From Adiantum capillus-veneris (Eukaryota > Streptophyta > Polypodiopsida > Polypodiales > Pteridaceae): a DNA stretch of 62,000 nt. Numbering within the stretch: the first letter of the stretch is position 1; each line of letters starts with the position of its first letter. The translations under genes and the position numbers were made by a program. The stretch spans positions 11,563,309 through 11,625,308 of the forward strand of contig CM043959.1 in assembly GCA_014529385.2 (NCBI GenBank), written 5' to 3'. This document shows positions 21,032 to 32,413 of the stretch, one piece after another. The notes below the pieces were generated by a model that was not told the origin of the DNA, did no database searches, and saw nothing but the letters and a program-made list of their open reading frames with translations.

Positions 21032-22174
21032 TTAAGGTTTAAAATATACACAAATTCTCCACTTCCCATCCTTCTTTGGACTGACTACAACTGGACTCAC
21101 CCATTCTGTGGTCTCCACAGGGACTATGAACCCTGCCTTCAATAACTTGTCCACCTCTTCTCGCAAGGCTTCCATTTGCTCTTGACCCATCCTTCTTAGT
21201 CTTTGCCGCACTGGCTTAGCACCTTCTTTCAGCTCTATATGCATCTCTTCGCCCTTGAACCGTCTGATCTCTTCATATGAAGTAATGAACAAATCAGGAA
21301 AACTAGCCAGCATGTGCAAATATATATCCTTCTCCATAGCTGAGAGGTCTCCATTGATCATTTGTGTCATCAATTCTTGCTTCTTTGACAACTCAACCTT
21401 GGTTTGCATCAGCCCTTCAATCACTTCATAAGGCCCTTCACTTTCATCTTCAACCTCATTCACAAATGCAACTAAACCAAACTCCTGGATTTCTTTGTCC
21501 ATCAAAAGAAATGCAACATCAGCATCCTCATCACTGCTGGTAGTGCTATCACTGTCCTCATCTGTCACCGTGGAAGAGTCTTCATCACTAGACTCATCCT
21601 CATCTTCATAAAGCTCCTCTAATCGTTTCCTTGTGTCCATATTATAAAGCTTCTTGGTACCCGTCTTTCCATAGAGGCTAATCATACCATGTCTCCAATC
21701 TTGAACAGCTCCCATTGTACGTAACCATGGTCTGCCCAGTATAATAGGATATGCTCCCAACCCTGCTGGCATCACATGAAAATCAACCACTGCCTTTGCA
21801 TCATATGCCTCCACTTCTAAGCTCTTTACAACACCCAAGCATTTTACTTTTTGATGGTTTGCCAATCTGATCCGAAAACCTGACACCCCAGCCACTGTGA
21901 GACCCATCTTCTCAACGCATGAGTGTGTTATGACGCATATTTGGGCTCCGCCATCCACATAACCTTGTCCCAAATTTTTCCTTTTATGCCACACATCTAC
22001 TATTGGACAAATGTCTGGTAGCTCATCCATTGCCAACACCTTTACTGAACCTCTCTTTGGCTCTTTCTCCATTGGGTTAACCATCCTCTTCCACTGTTGC
22101 TTTAGCTTAGGCACCATCTCTATAAGCTGCCCAAAAGTAACATCTGCCTTCCTGTTCGTCAGATCCTCCTTCAA
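21032..22174 (-). pseudogene. M1 protease and reverse transcriptase N-terminus
   Basis: A 380-codon frame. The retropepsin-like domain (residues about 65-165) has GYVDGGAQICVITHS, with Asp-Gly-Gly where Asp-Ser/Thr-Gly is usual, and GAYPIILGRPWL. A long acidic linker (ESSDEDSSTVTDEDSDS) follows, then the RT entry PDLFITSYEEIRRFKGEEM, AKPVRQRLRRM, EEVDKLLKAGFIVPV and WVSPVVVSPKKDGKWRICV. The frame then breaks. The protease would cut the Gag-Pol polyprotein. The Gly at the active-site second position may be a decay change or a family trait. Confidence 0.8.
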
Positions 22175-22197
22175 GTCATAGCTTAATTGCCCATCCC

Positions 22198-23049
22198 CTA
22201 GTGGAAAATCTGAAACATGAAACTTTCGACGAGCTCTCCTTTTCCTCTTGGCCTTGACATCCTCGCCTTTATGGCTCTTTCTTTCTTCTTACTAGGACCT
22301 GGGGCACTTCTTCCTTCCTTATCCTCTGTGGTCCTCTTCCCAATAGGAATCACTAATGTATCCTCTAGATTTGATGCCTTCTCCAAGGTGACTACACTTA
22401 GCACTTTTGTCTTTCCATTTTCCTCCTGGGTCAGTCCACTGGTTCCTTCATCTCCCTTAATTTCGATGCCATAATCATGAGACCTAGTTAGCATCTGTTT
22501 TGGCAATGGATACATGTCTCCTCCCATCATTGGTGGCTTATCACATTGTGGGCTGATGTGACCCAACTCTCCACAATTGTAACATGCGGGCGTCTGCCTC
22601 CAAAACCTACCATTGCTTTGTCCAACACCATTCCTAGGTCTTTCTTCACCTCCTGGCTGCTTTGCATAGCTCCCTCGACCTCGATTATTTCCCACTTGAC
22701 CTAGCATGTTTAGGCTGAGATTCTTCATCAAATCTACCACTTGGCTCATGTCTTGCCTTAGCCCATCATCTTGCACTGATGTAGTGACCACTGCTGGCAT
22801 AACCTGAGTAGTAACAGGAACCACTGGTCCATGATGAACCCCTGACATGCGACCTTGTAAAGACTCTAGAGGCTGAAATTCAGACCTCATGGGCAAAGAC
22901 TCCACCCCTAACTGGCTCATTTTCCTCAGCTTCCACTTTTTGTTCCTTGCTACCTCTAGTGCATCTTCATATGTCCTAGGCTTCTTTAGCTCCACTCTCC
23001 AACATATATTCTCCCAAAGACCAGCCAAGAACCTGTCCTTCTTCATCAT
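22198..23049 (-). pseudogene. M1 Gag, C-terminal part with zinc knuckle
   Basis: A 283-codon frame starting KKDRFLAGLWENICWRVELKKPRTYEDALEVA, the end of a retrotransposon gag domain. It continues to a zinc knuckle CYNCGELGHISPQC (C-x2-C-x4-H-x4-C), which binds RNA in packaging, and a basic tail KKKERAIKARMSRPRGKG. In-frame stops separate it from the capsid half upstream and the protease downstream. Confidence 0.8.
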
Positions 23050-23157
23050 GTCAGGCGGGGGTACCTATGGTGCTAAGGCCTTGCACATTTGCTCCCATGC
23101 CAATGAAAACTTACGTATGTACGCATCTCCTGGCTCACCTTCCTTTTGCACCAAAGC

Positions 23158-23448
23158 CTATACTTCTTGCCACACTTTGTCAGGATCTTCTATCTTCACA
23201 AACTCCACTTCCAACCCATGTCGTAGATTGTCCCAACTCAACCTTACAGGTGGATCAGCCACACGCAACTCCTCTTCAAATGCTTTAGACCAAACTCGTG
23301 CATCACTCTTCAAACAAATTTGGAGAAGGCGTAACATCTGCGCAGGGTCATAAATCTGGTTGCTAATGCAGGCAACCTCCATCTTTTCCAAAAATTCTTC
23401 CACATCTTCATCACTTCTTCCATGAAACTCCGGATAAGAGAAAGCCAT
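23158..23448 (-). pseudogene. M1 Gag, N-terminal (capsid) part
   Basis: Starts MAFSYPEFHGRSDEDVEEFL at 23448 and reaches DPDKVWQEV before a TAG at 23158. The pattern F.G....V..FL..ME.A and RLLQICLKSDARVW is that of retrotransposon Gag capsids. The ATG is a plausible native start: it follows about 1 kb of leader after the primer site. Confidence 0.75.
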
Positions 23449-24473
23449 GGCTACCCAAGTTTAATGCTTTAAGAACCTCTTTGAACACACGTGAAAGAAC
23501 CCAAAACTTTTCACTACTCAAACCCCAGAAACTTCAATGGAGCTCAGCTTTAGATAAAGGCAAACACATGCACATCAAATGAGTTTTCATAGTTGATCAT
23601 CGGAATTACAACAGGCAAAGGACATTCCAAGATCTCTCGTAATCTTCTTGGCCCGAACATAAAGACTATGCGCTGCTGGAAAAAGATCTTCTTGGACACA
23701 TGAACATTTATCTGGATTCTTTGAGTTAAATCAAAAGGAGTGAATTGAGGGCCATTTTGATCATCCATTAAAGCCAACCATGAAGCTCCCAAGAAGGCAC
23801 ACCTAACTTAACCTCTGATTTTGCCAAAATTTCAGCAGCATAATAGCATAAATGGCTCAAAAAACCAAGAAACCAGTCATCATAACTTGAAAAATTTTGA
23901 CAGAGTTTCCCCAGAAGTAGAGCAGTAGAAACCCAAAATATAGACTGTATATGTATGAATAAACTGTCAACAATAGAACCCGAGCATCAAGTAGGACTCA
24001 CTAGTACATAGCCTATGGTGAGGTCACAAAAAGGGTGCTCCAGCTACCTGTATCACCGAAAGGATCTCCACATTTGAGAATCCCCCAGCTCAATAAAAAC
24101 CTCACGCTATCGACCCTCACACGAAGGCTAATGCAAATCGCGTATAGTCAAGTCTTAGAAATGACTATCTTCCAGACCAAGTCTCAGAAATGGCTAAGAC
24201 TGCCAAATACAACCAAGTATGGCTCCACAAATGCGTACAATGGCAGTTTCCACAAGTAACGTACAATCCAGTAGACAATGCGCTCAAATAGGCGCCAAGT
24301 GATGCATACCCACAACAACTGCAAGTGACATCACTACTAGTATATCACTGTACTCCAGCTACCTGTACCTGTGTGAATCACCTGTACCTGTACCTGTCCC
24401 TGTAACCTGTAACCTGTAGCCCCGAATCTCGAAGCTCGAAGCTCGAAGCTCGAAGTAGAAGGTTCTCGAAGAA
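23449..24473 (-). other. M1 leader (untranslated) with short tandem repeats near the primer site
   Basis: No supported gene. Close to the primer site it carries CCTGTACCTG repeats (24357-24415) and GAAGCTC repeats (24429-24453). Confidence 0.6.
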
Positions 24474-24493
24474 GATCCTCCGTGGGGGTACCA
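24474..24493 (-). promoter_or_regulatory. M1 candidate primer binding site
   Basis: The minus strand reads TGGTACCCCCACGGAGGATC six bases after the LTR end (...CTCACATTCTTT). It begins with TGG, complementary to a tRNA CCA end. It is not the initiator-Met site, and I cannot name the tRNA. Confidence 0.5.
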
Positions 24494-24499
24494 AAAGAA

Positions 24500-25370
24500 T
24501 GTGAGCGGGATGGAAACACACACAACACCTCTATAATGACCCGACACACACTCTTGGGATGATACACACACACACACACACACACACATTATGGGGCACC
24601 ACTCAGCTTACACAACCAGCCTGGCCGAGACAGGAAACACACAGACGGAGTGAGAAGAGAGAGATTTCCCACTTGCCCACTCAACACTCACACATACACA
24701 CTCACACACAAACTCTCAATTCAGCTCAAAGGAGGAAAATTTCTATTGTTTAGACTCAATTAAGCTCAGCCCAACACTAATGGGGCAAATAGTTTACACA
24801 ATATTGAGGAAATACACCAGATACAACCACAAAGTTAAGCAGAGGCTTCACTCACCGGAGAAGATTACACAGAAAAACAGTAGAAAATTTGTGAGGAATT
24901 TGGCAAAATGGACAGCGCCATTGCGTCCGGAACGCCCAAAAACCCCACCCTACAATGTCACAGTGCTCAAATCCGACCTCGGATGAGCAGTTTAGGGCCA
25001 AAAAATGCTCCAAAAATAGCAAAAACACACTTACGGCTGTTCCTCCTCTCTTCTCCACGTTTTTTTCTGGTCTTCTCTCAGTTTTTTCAGTTCCCACACT
25101 TAGCTTTATTAGTTGGGCACCCTTGGCCTTTTAGATGACCTCAAACGGACCACGAACTGGCCAAAAACTGACCTCGCAGTGCATAGTTGTCACCTTTTTG
25201 CATCATCCGCACACCTGGCACTCAGTTTTTCCAAATAATGCATCCCGCAACCACGTGAAGTGGCCCCAAAAAGTGGTCCTCATGATGACCTTTCTGCATA
25301 AGTATCACAAGAAAACGCCCACGTCGTGTCCATACTTCTCCGCGTGCAAGTATTGACCCCGTTCGACCCC
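24500..25370 (-). repeat. M1 5' LTR, truncated by the duplication junction
   Basis: Matches 17514-18412 from TGTGAGCGGG to CCCCGTTCGACC and then stops. About 300 bp at the LTR's upstream end (TGTCAGG side) are missing. Confidence 0.85.
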
Positions 25371-25630
25371 ATACTGTGCCTAAAGCCTATTGGTTGATCC
25401 TTAGAGAGGTCCAATGAGAATGTATTTAGTTAAATTGATTATTTAAGCATTATTCAAGACCTCTCTCTTAAAGGGGTAAGGAGGACACTTGTCCAAAGAC
25501 TACCTCTATTGCTTGAATTGACCTAGGCTTGTGATTGGCTAGGCTTGAGAGAGCCAATGAGCTTAAGGCATGAGCTAGGACGAGGGGTCGACCCAAGCAA
25601 GAAGGGGGTTAGATTGAGGGATATACACAC

Positions 25631-25671
<41 letters not shown>

Positions 25672-26568
25672 CATTGTGTGAAGTGGAAAGAACTTCATCT
25701 TCTTCTTCAAGTTTTTTGAGAAGTTGAGAGCATACACCACCACTCTTGGCTATGGAATGCAAATCCATCCAAGAGCCATGATTCAATGCTATGCTAGCCA
25801 TCTTCTTCATTTCCATTACTATGCTACTATGCTATGCTAAGCTCTATGAGTAATGGTATGAGAGGACACTATTTATTTCTCGTAAAAATACTTCTTCTTC
25901 CTCTTCCCTATCCTCATTCCCTGGTAGATCTCTCCACCTTTGAAGGTGTTTGAGGTCTTGGGACTGAGGCCAAGGACAAGTTACTTCCTCTTCCTCTTCC
26001 CTATCCTCATTCCCTGGTAGATCTATCCACCTTTGAAGGTGTTTGAGGTCTTGGGACTGAGGCCAAGGACAAGTTAATGATATCATTTAGCTAAGTTACG
26101 GGAATAATTGTGGTGCATGAAGCTCTCTATATTCATTGCACCATCAAGGTCTCAAGGAACACAAAGCTTGTATTGTACCAAGTCTTCTTTTATGGGAGAA
26201 ACTATAATACAAAAGACTTTTGGAGGGGGGACCGGCTCCGCATAAATCCGGTCCTCAACTCTTGTCAAGTTCTCTAATTCTCTCTCTTGCAAAGTATTGT
26301 TCATGCCAAGTTAATTAAGTATAATGGTTATGTTGCTACCTCTAAACAAGTTCACCCTCTATTTTCTCAAAGTATTCTCATAAAAATGCTCACTACAGCC
26401 CTCTATTCTCAATGTTCATAGTCCTTTTCTTGATTCCTCTAATCTCAATGTTTATAGTCCATTTCAAAAGATAGACTTTGCCAAGCAAAAGCAACAATTT
26501 TGTGGTGGATTACCTAAATAAATGGCCGATTATGTCAACTCACAACGGTATGGTTTCATCACCGACAT
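25371..26568 (+). repeat. Duplicated P-A LTR/leader segment
   Basis: Second copy of 16264-17513, including the 93-bp tandem pair (about 25908-26075) and a shorter CA run (25635-25668). It holds no gene. Confidence 0.9.
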
Positions 26569-27708
26569 TGTGAGCGGGATGAAACACACACAAAGCCTCT
26601 ATAATGACCCGACACACACTCTTGGGATGATACACACACACATGGGGCACCACTCGGCTTACACAACCAGCCTGGCCGAGACAGGAAACACACAGACGGA
26701 GTGAGAAGAGAGAGATTTCCCACTTGCCCACTCAACACTCACACATACACACTCACACACACACTTTCAATTCAGCTCAAAGGAGGCAAATTGCTGTTTT
26801 TTAGACTCAATGAATCTCAGCCCAACACCAATGGGGCAAATAGTTTACACAGTATTGAGGAAATACACCAGATACAACCACAAAGTTAAGCAGAGGCTTC
26901 ACTCACCGGAGAAGATTACACATAAAAAAAAACAGAAAATCTGTGAGGAATTTGGCAAAATGGACAGCGCCATTGCGTCCGGAACGCCCAAAAACCCCAC
27001 CCTACCATGTCACAGTGCTCAAATCCGACCTCGGATGAGCAGTTTAGGGCGAAAAAATGCTCCAAAAACAGCAAAAACACACTTGCGGCTGTTCCTCCTC
27101 TCTTCTCCATGTTTTTTTCTGGTCTTCTCTCAGTTTTTTCAGTTCCCACACTTAGATTTATTAGTTGGGAACCCTTGGCCTTTTAGATGACCTCAAACGG
27201 ACCACGAACAGGCCAAAAACTGACCTCGCAGTGCATAGTTGTCACCTTTTTGCATCATCCGCACACCTGGCACTCAGTTTGGCCAAATAATACATCCCGC
27301 AACCACGTGAAGTGGCCCCAAAAAGTGGTCCTCATGATGACCTTTCTGCATAAGTATCACAAGAAAACGCCCACGTCGTGTCCATACTTCTCCGCATGCA
27401 AGTATTGACCCCGTTCGACCTCCTGACGCCACTCGATGCCATCTAACGCACCTGCTTACCTCATGTCGTCGGCCCGCGGATAGCTTCCTCGAGAAGTTTT
27501 ACGCACTACCAACTCCTCTTTATTGTAGAAAAAACACACTGGTACTGATAATAGTGAAAATCGCTGCACTATGTACACCCTGTCCTACTTGTACACACGT
27601 GGGCCCCACGTAACCACCTGGCTATGGAAATTGGGTAATCCTTTATTCGATGCACCATGCATGTGTATGTACATATGCGCAATCCCTTGCTCAAAAAAAC
27701 TCCTGACA
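26569..27708 (-). repeat. M2 3' LTR
   Basis: Same ends as the M1 3' LTR. It lacks the 42-bp tandem duplication seen at 17725-17808. The polypurine tract follows at 27709-27726 with one change (GGAGATGGGCAAATTA). Confidence 0.85.
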
Positions 27709-27736
27709 TAATTTGCCCATCTCCTAGCCTGCTAGA

Positions 27737-28742
27737 TCATTCATGATCAGCAACAGCAAAGAGAGATATGAGACTCGCCGCATCACAGGTCTCCTCATCC
27801 CTCACAGACATTACTTGCTCCACAGACAGCTCATCCTGCTCCACCATCATCAATCTAGCATGATACAATTTAAGACGCAATCCATTTACCCTTGACTTAT
27901 GTAGAACACCATCCAGGTTAGCCAGCTGATATGTGCCATTTGGAAAACACTCCACTACCTTGAAAGGGCCTTCCCACTTAATTTGAAACTTCTTTTGGAA
28001 GGTGTTGTCCAGCTTATTGTTGTAGCGCAAAACCAAGTCATGTTTCTTGATACCCTTACTTTTGACCTTTTCATTTATCTTTGCCAAAGCCTTATCCTAC
28101 ATCTGCCCATAATGCTCCAATGCGCTCATCCTATCCAACTGGACCTCTTGTAACTGCAAGAGCCTCTCTTTGAATGCATCACTAGGCGGCTCAAGAAACT
28201 TCTCTAACATCTTGACCGCAAGCAACTCTACCTCCACAGGCAATAGTGCTTCCTTTCCATACACCAAATGAAATGGAGTAAACCCTGTACCTGTCTTCAC
28301 CGAAGTACAGTAAGCCCATAATGCACTAGGCAATTCCAAATCCCAAATCTTTCCTTGGTGCTTTGTCACTTTAGAAAGAATTTGTAGCAACTCACCATTG
28401 AATCTTTCATTTAAGCCATTACACTGTGGGTAATAAGGAGTGGTTTGCTGGTGCCTAATCTTCATCTTTGTGCATAAGAAGTCTAGCAGTTTAGCTCTAA
28501 ATCTTGGCCCCTTATCTGAAAGTAGCTCTAATGGCACCCCAAACTTGCAACATATTTCATCATACACAAATTTTTGCACATCCTTTGCAGTGATCTGTTT
28601 TACTGCTATAGCCTCTGCCCATCTAGAGAGATAATCCACTGCAGTCAAAATATAGCTTTTGCCCCTGCTTGTGATAGGTAACGGGCATATTGCATCAATC
28701 CCCCACTTTTCAAACACATCAAACGCCATAATGGTTTTTCGT
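27737..28742 (-). pseudogene. M2 integrase core and C-terminal domain
   Basis: Frames 28729-28097 and 28087-27737 are one frame interrupted by a TAG at 28097-28099. Visible blocks: FEKWGIDAICPLP, YILTAVDYLSRWAEAIAVKQIT with the first Asp, FGVPLELLSDKGPRFRAK with the second Asp, QCNGLNERFNGELL with the Glu, and KWEGPFKVVECFPNGTYQLANLDG. Unlike M1 the core is uninterrupted. The Met at 28729 is not a true start; another TAG (about 28743) separates it from the zinc module. Confidence 0.85.
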
Positions 28743-28744
28743 AA

Positions 28745-29419
28745 CTATGGCTTCAACACTCTCTTCCCAAATGCTTGACACCTATTGCAAGACCTACACC
28801 AATGGTGAACATCCTTGTGCAAACTAGGCCATACATACCCCTCTTGCAAAATCTTATGCAAGGTGATCATTAGAGCAAAATGGACACCACATGCGCCTTC
28901 ATGATTCTTTTCCAACACTCTGTAAAGCTTCTCCCACCAAGGTACACGTCTCAACACGAGATCAGCCCCTTTCAGGTATAAGACATCACCAATCAATTTG
29001 TACCTGTATGCTCTACGCACAAAGCCATACTTCTTAGACTTCTGAATCTCCTTTGGAATGATTCCTGTTAGCAAAAAATCCTCTTCTTGAGCCAAACTTT
29101 CCTGGCCATGATAAAGAGGTAAAGTGGTCCTCAACACAAATAGCTCCCCAATCATGCCTTGAGCTGCTTCATGTGCCTCTCCATTTAGAGCACGTTCAAT
29201 GTGTCTGATGATCCATGCTTCAAACTTTTTTAGCAGTTCTTTAATTCTGAAGCACATTTCCTTCAATGAGGTGTTCTTGCTCTTCCACACACCCAGCACT
29301 TGCTTCACAACTAACAAGGCATCACCTTTTATGCTCAACCTTCGAACCCCATGCTTCAAACAAATATGTAATCCGGCTTCCAGAGTTGCATATTCAGCCT
29401 CATTGTTACTCTCTTGCAT
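28745..29419 (-). pseudogene. M2 second RNase H and integrase zinc module
   Basis: A 224-codon frame, co-linear with 19545-20402 of M1: SNNEAEYATLEAGLH, GDALLVVKQVLGVW, HIERALNGEAHEAA. The HHCC module follows (HKDVHHWCRSCNRCQ), with the first His of the module in a changed context (GVHFALMITL). It ends at RVLKP followed by a stop that M1 lacks. Confidence 0.85.
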
Positions 29420-30462
29420 ACTAGCTTCCCCTCTGGATCATAAAGTGCTATACCCCCTGAAGCTGCATCATGGCTCTTTCTGTATGAACCATCAAAGAAC
29501 AACACATGTGCATTGCTGATCTGTGGCACTTCTTCAACTACCTTTCTCACCACCTCTTCCTTAACAATAAGGGGATTCTCCTTGTAGGTCAACAAATTAG
29601 CTAGGGTAGCCCTTGTACTATCTTCCACTAGAAAAGAGAACTCAAACTCTTGCAGCTCAATTACCCATTTCTTCACCACATTTGACATGTTTGTACCATT
29701 AATTAACTCTGGCAAAAAGGCATAACTCGTCAAGAAAACAAAAGGCTGTGGTAGCAAGTAATGACGAAATCGTCGACAAGCAAATATTACACTGGCCATC
29801 ACTAGATCTACTTTCGAGAACTTTCTCTCCGCTACCAACTTCACTCGGCTTGCACAATACACTGGCCTCATATAATGGCTGCCCTTCCCCTTTTGCAATA
29901 GCATGTCTCCAATGGCATCATCCCCTACTGATGGATTTACATAAAACACTTTCTCCCAATCAGGAGCCTGCATGGCTAACAACCCCCCTAACACCTCTTT
30001 CACCTCTTGAAACACTTCTTCACACTTGTCATCCCATTGCAATGGATCATGCTTTGCCACTTGCTGTAATGGATAAAGAAGCTGCGAAGACAATGGAATA
30101 AACCGTGCCATGTACTTCACTTTGTGTATAAAAGTTGCCAATTGCTTCGTACTCGTAGGTGATGGAAGAAGAATAATAGACTTAACTTTATCTGGATCAG
30201 CCTCAATGCCAGTTTCTGACACCATATGGCCCAATAACTTCACCCTTGGCTGTGCTAGATGACATTTCTTTGGATTTAGTTGTCCTCCACATTCATCATA
30301 TCGAGCCAATACCATCTGCATCTTCTCATGATGTTCAACCCTACTACTGTAGACACAGAAGTCATCCATGAAATCTTTAACACAACTACCAATGAATGGT
30401 TCCAATACCCAATTTGCTCTCTCTTGATAGAAAGATGGTCCATTTGACAACCCAAATGGCAA
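29356..30462 (-). pseudogene. M2 reverse transcriptase C-terminal half, RNase H and start of second RNase H
   Basis: A 368-codon frame. FGLSNGPSFYQ and FMDDFCVYSSRVEHHEK (RT active site) are followed by KKCHLAQPRVKLLGHMVSE (thumb entry). The first RNase H shows SKVDLVMASVIFACRRFRHYLL and FLVEDSTRATLANLLTY. The second RNase H begins VLFFDGSYRKSHDAASGGIALYD, with its first catalytic Asp intact. It then runs out of frame (64-bp overlap with the next frame), the same shift as in M1. The 5' end is cut at 30468. This copy preserves the pol section deleted in M1. Confidence 0.85.
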
Positions 30463-30475
30463 TACCCAAGCTCTC

Positions 30476-32050
30476 CAACAAACAAATGAGGTGGAAATTT
30501 TTTCTTTCGCATTAAATTTTCATATTGCTTATATTTCTGGTAAGCATAATCAAGTGGCCGATGAACTATCACAACAATTGAGAGCAAAAATGGTGTCTAT
30601 AGCAACTCACAATGATCTATCTTCCATGATAGATGAGTATGCTACCGACCCTAATTTTAAAGACATATTGTCAATCATTGCCTTAGGGAAGGAAGAGGAA
30701 CCATTCACCTTGCACGATGGTTATATTCTCCATGGCAACAGGCTATGTATTACTCACTCCCTTCGTGAGAAAGTGATATATGAATCCCATGCTCCTCCCT
30801 ATGCGGGATATAGAGAGATTCAACCTACTCGTTGAGGAGTAGAGACGTGTTTTTATGGGCCCACCATGAAAGTGATCAAACAAGAGTATGTTTCCAAATG
30901 TGTGGTATGCCAAAAGACCAAGTATGATAGAGGGAAACAACTTGGATTACTCCAGCCATTTCCAATCCCTAATTTGACATGGGAGAGTATATCCATCAAT
31001 TTTATCTTTGGATTATCCAAGTCTATCCATGGGAATATGGGAATATGGACAATAGTGACAGGTTTAGCAAGAAAGCACACTTTATTCCTGTCAAAAAGAC
31101 TATTAAGGCACACCAAACGGCAACCCTCCTCATATCTCATATTTTCAAACACCACGGATTTCCAACATCCATCATGTCAGATAGATATCCTAGAATGACC
31201 TTTAATTTTTTGGAAAGGTCTCTTTGAAAATATAGGTACAAGGTTGAATTTCTCTTTGGCCTATCACCCACAAATGGATGGCCAAAGTGAGATAGCTAAC
31301 CTTACAATTCTCGATCTACTAAATACTTATGTTACATAAGTAATTCAATGCTCACAACCACTTGTAGAGTATGCGAACAATAAAACTGTCCATACGGGAA
31401 GGCACCTTTCAAAATCATTGAAAGAAAACCTAAAAGTCCCTTGCTACTTAAGGTACATGGGAAGATCGTTGTTTTGCCGATGAGTATAGCCGAGACCTAC
31501 AAGAATCTTTCCAAAAAAATAAGGAGGCTATATCCATCTTGCAGAAAAGGCAAAAGGATGCTGCTAACAAGCATAAAAGGGCCTTAGCTTTCAAGGAAAA
31601 TGATTGGGTCCTACTCAAATTTCCCAAAGCTCGATTGAGGCAAACTACGAGCAAAAATCCTATGGGCCACAAAAAGTATTATGCTGAATTAGCAAAAAGA
31701 TACGATGGTCCTAATCAAGTTTAAAACCAATCAATGAGATGGCCTATCAACTCAAGTTTCCCAACCATTGGCTCATTCACAATGCTTTGCATGTGAGCCT
31801 ACTTAAGCCTTACAAAGGAGAGATAGCACAAGAACCAATCATTGAGGACCCGCTCGAGATTGAATATCAAGAAGAGGTTCTTCACCCCGAATCGATTCTT
31901 TGACATGAAGACAAGGTACTAAGACATGATAAGATTAATATATGGTATCTTATTAAGTTCAAAAAATATCCTTTTAAAGATGCTACATGGATGCAAGGAA
32001 CACATCTTAAGGATAGTATGAACCTGCCAATGGTTACAATGCTACATTAG
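30476..32050 (+). pseudogene. P-A pol: RNase H end, integrase and chromodomain
   Basis: Broken plus-strand frames in order. FHIAYISGKHNQVADELSQ is the RNase H end. DGYILHGNRLCIT, HAPPYAGYREIQ and YVSKCVVCQKTKYDRGK form the integrase zinc module. TRLNFSLAYHPQMDGQSEIANLTILDLL is the region of the catalytic Glu. KGPLAFKENDWVLLKF belongs to the C-terminal domain, then MAYQLKFPNHWLIHNALHVSLLKPY. At 31895-32015 lies a chromodomain (VLRHDKINIWYLIKFKKYPFKDATW), ending at TAG 32048-32050. Chromodomains guide integration to marked chromatin in chromoviruses. Stops and shifts are numerous (one TGA precedes the chromodomain). The left side is cut at 30468/30476 against M2. Confidence 0.85.
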
Positions 32051-32398
32051 AGTAAGCAAGTGTAAATGTTTCTTTTAAATGATCAATGTTTTTGTCTTAT
32101 AAGACTAGTTCTCTTTTTGTGCACAAATTTAAGTAGTATGCATGCTTAGAATCATGTTTTTGATGACGACGTCTCTCAAACACCATCAAGTAGAATTTGT
32201 CACTCTACTTTGGGAGAATGAAATGGACTCAAGAGTAGACATGCTTGCGACAGCTAAGTCTCCCAAGCCCCAAATGGATTAGTCATCCATCTTGGAATGA
32301 TGTTTTACGGTAAAAAGGGATCCTCTACCCGCTAAGAAACATAGATTGATGATTAAGAATTTATCTTCTCTACCTCATAGTCAAGGATGACTATGATT

Positions 32399-32413
32399 TC
32401 AAGAGAGAGATAA
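32399..32413 (+). promoter_or_regulatory. P-A polypurine tract
   Basis: CAAGAGAGAGATAA immediately precedes the LTR start TGCCATAAAATC. Confidence 0.55.

Larger units (their letters stand above)
16264..25370. repeat. Segmental tandem duplication, unit 1 (about 9.1 kb)
   Basis: The unit runs P-A LTR/leader - M1 3' LTR - M1 coding region - part of M1 5' LTR. At 25370 the M 5' LTR (CCCCGTTCGACC) changes abruptly to CCATACTGTGCCTAAAGCC, which is the sequence at about 16266 (CCCCCATAGTGTGCC). Unit 2 (25371-30468) then repeats the same order with the same M insertion point. Offsets fall from about 9105 to about 9000 bp because of microsatellite and small indel differences. Confidence 0.85.
17514..25370 (-). 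mobile_element. Gypsy element M1 (dual RNase H type), 5' LTR cut
   Basis: Minus-strand order: partial 5' LTR (25370-24500), primer site (24493-24474), leader, gag, protease, reverse transcriptase, second RNase H, integrase, polypurine tract, 3' LTR (18694-17514). LTR ends are TGTCAGGAG...CTCACA. The second RNase H between RT and integrase marks the Tat-like branch of Ty3/gypsy. Frameshifts, stops and a roughly 600-bp internal deletion in pol make it inactive. Confidence 0.85.
25371..30468. repeat. Segmental tandem duplication, unit 2 (partial)
   Basis: Repeats P-A LTR/leader (25371-26568), M 3' LTR (26569-27708) and M coding DNA (27720-30468) in the order and orientation of unit 1. M sits at the same spot in the P leader (CACCGAC[G/A]T|TGTGAGC). 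It ends at CAAATGGCAATAC|CCAAGCTCT, where P-A pol begins in the opposite reading direction. Confidence 0.85.
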
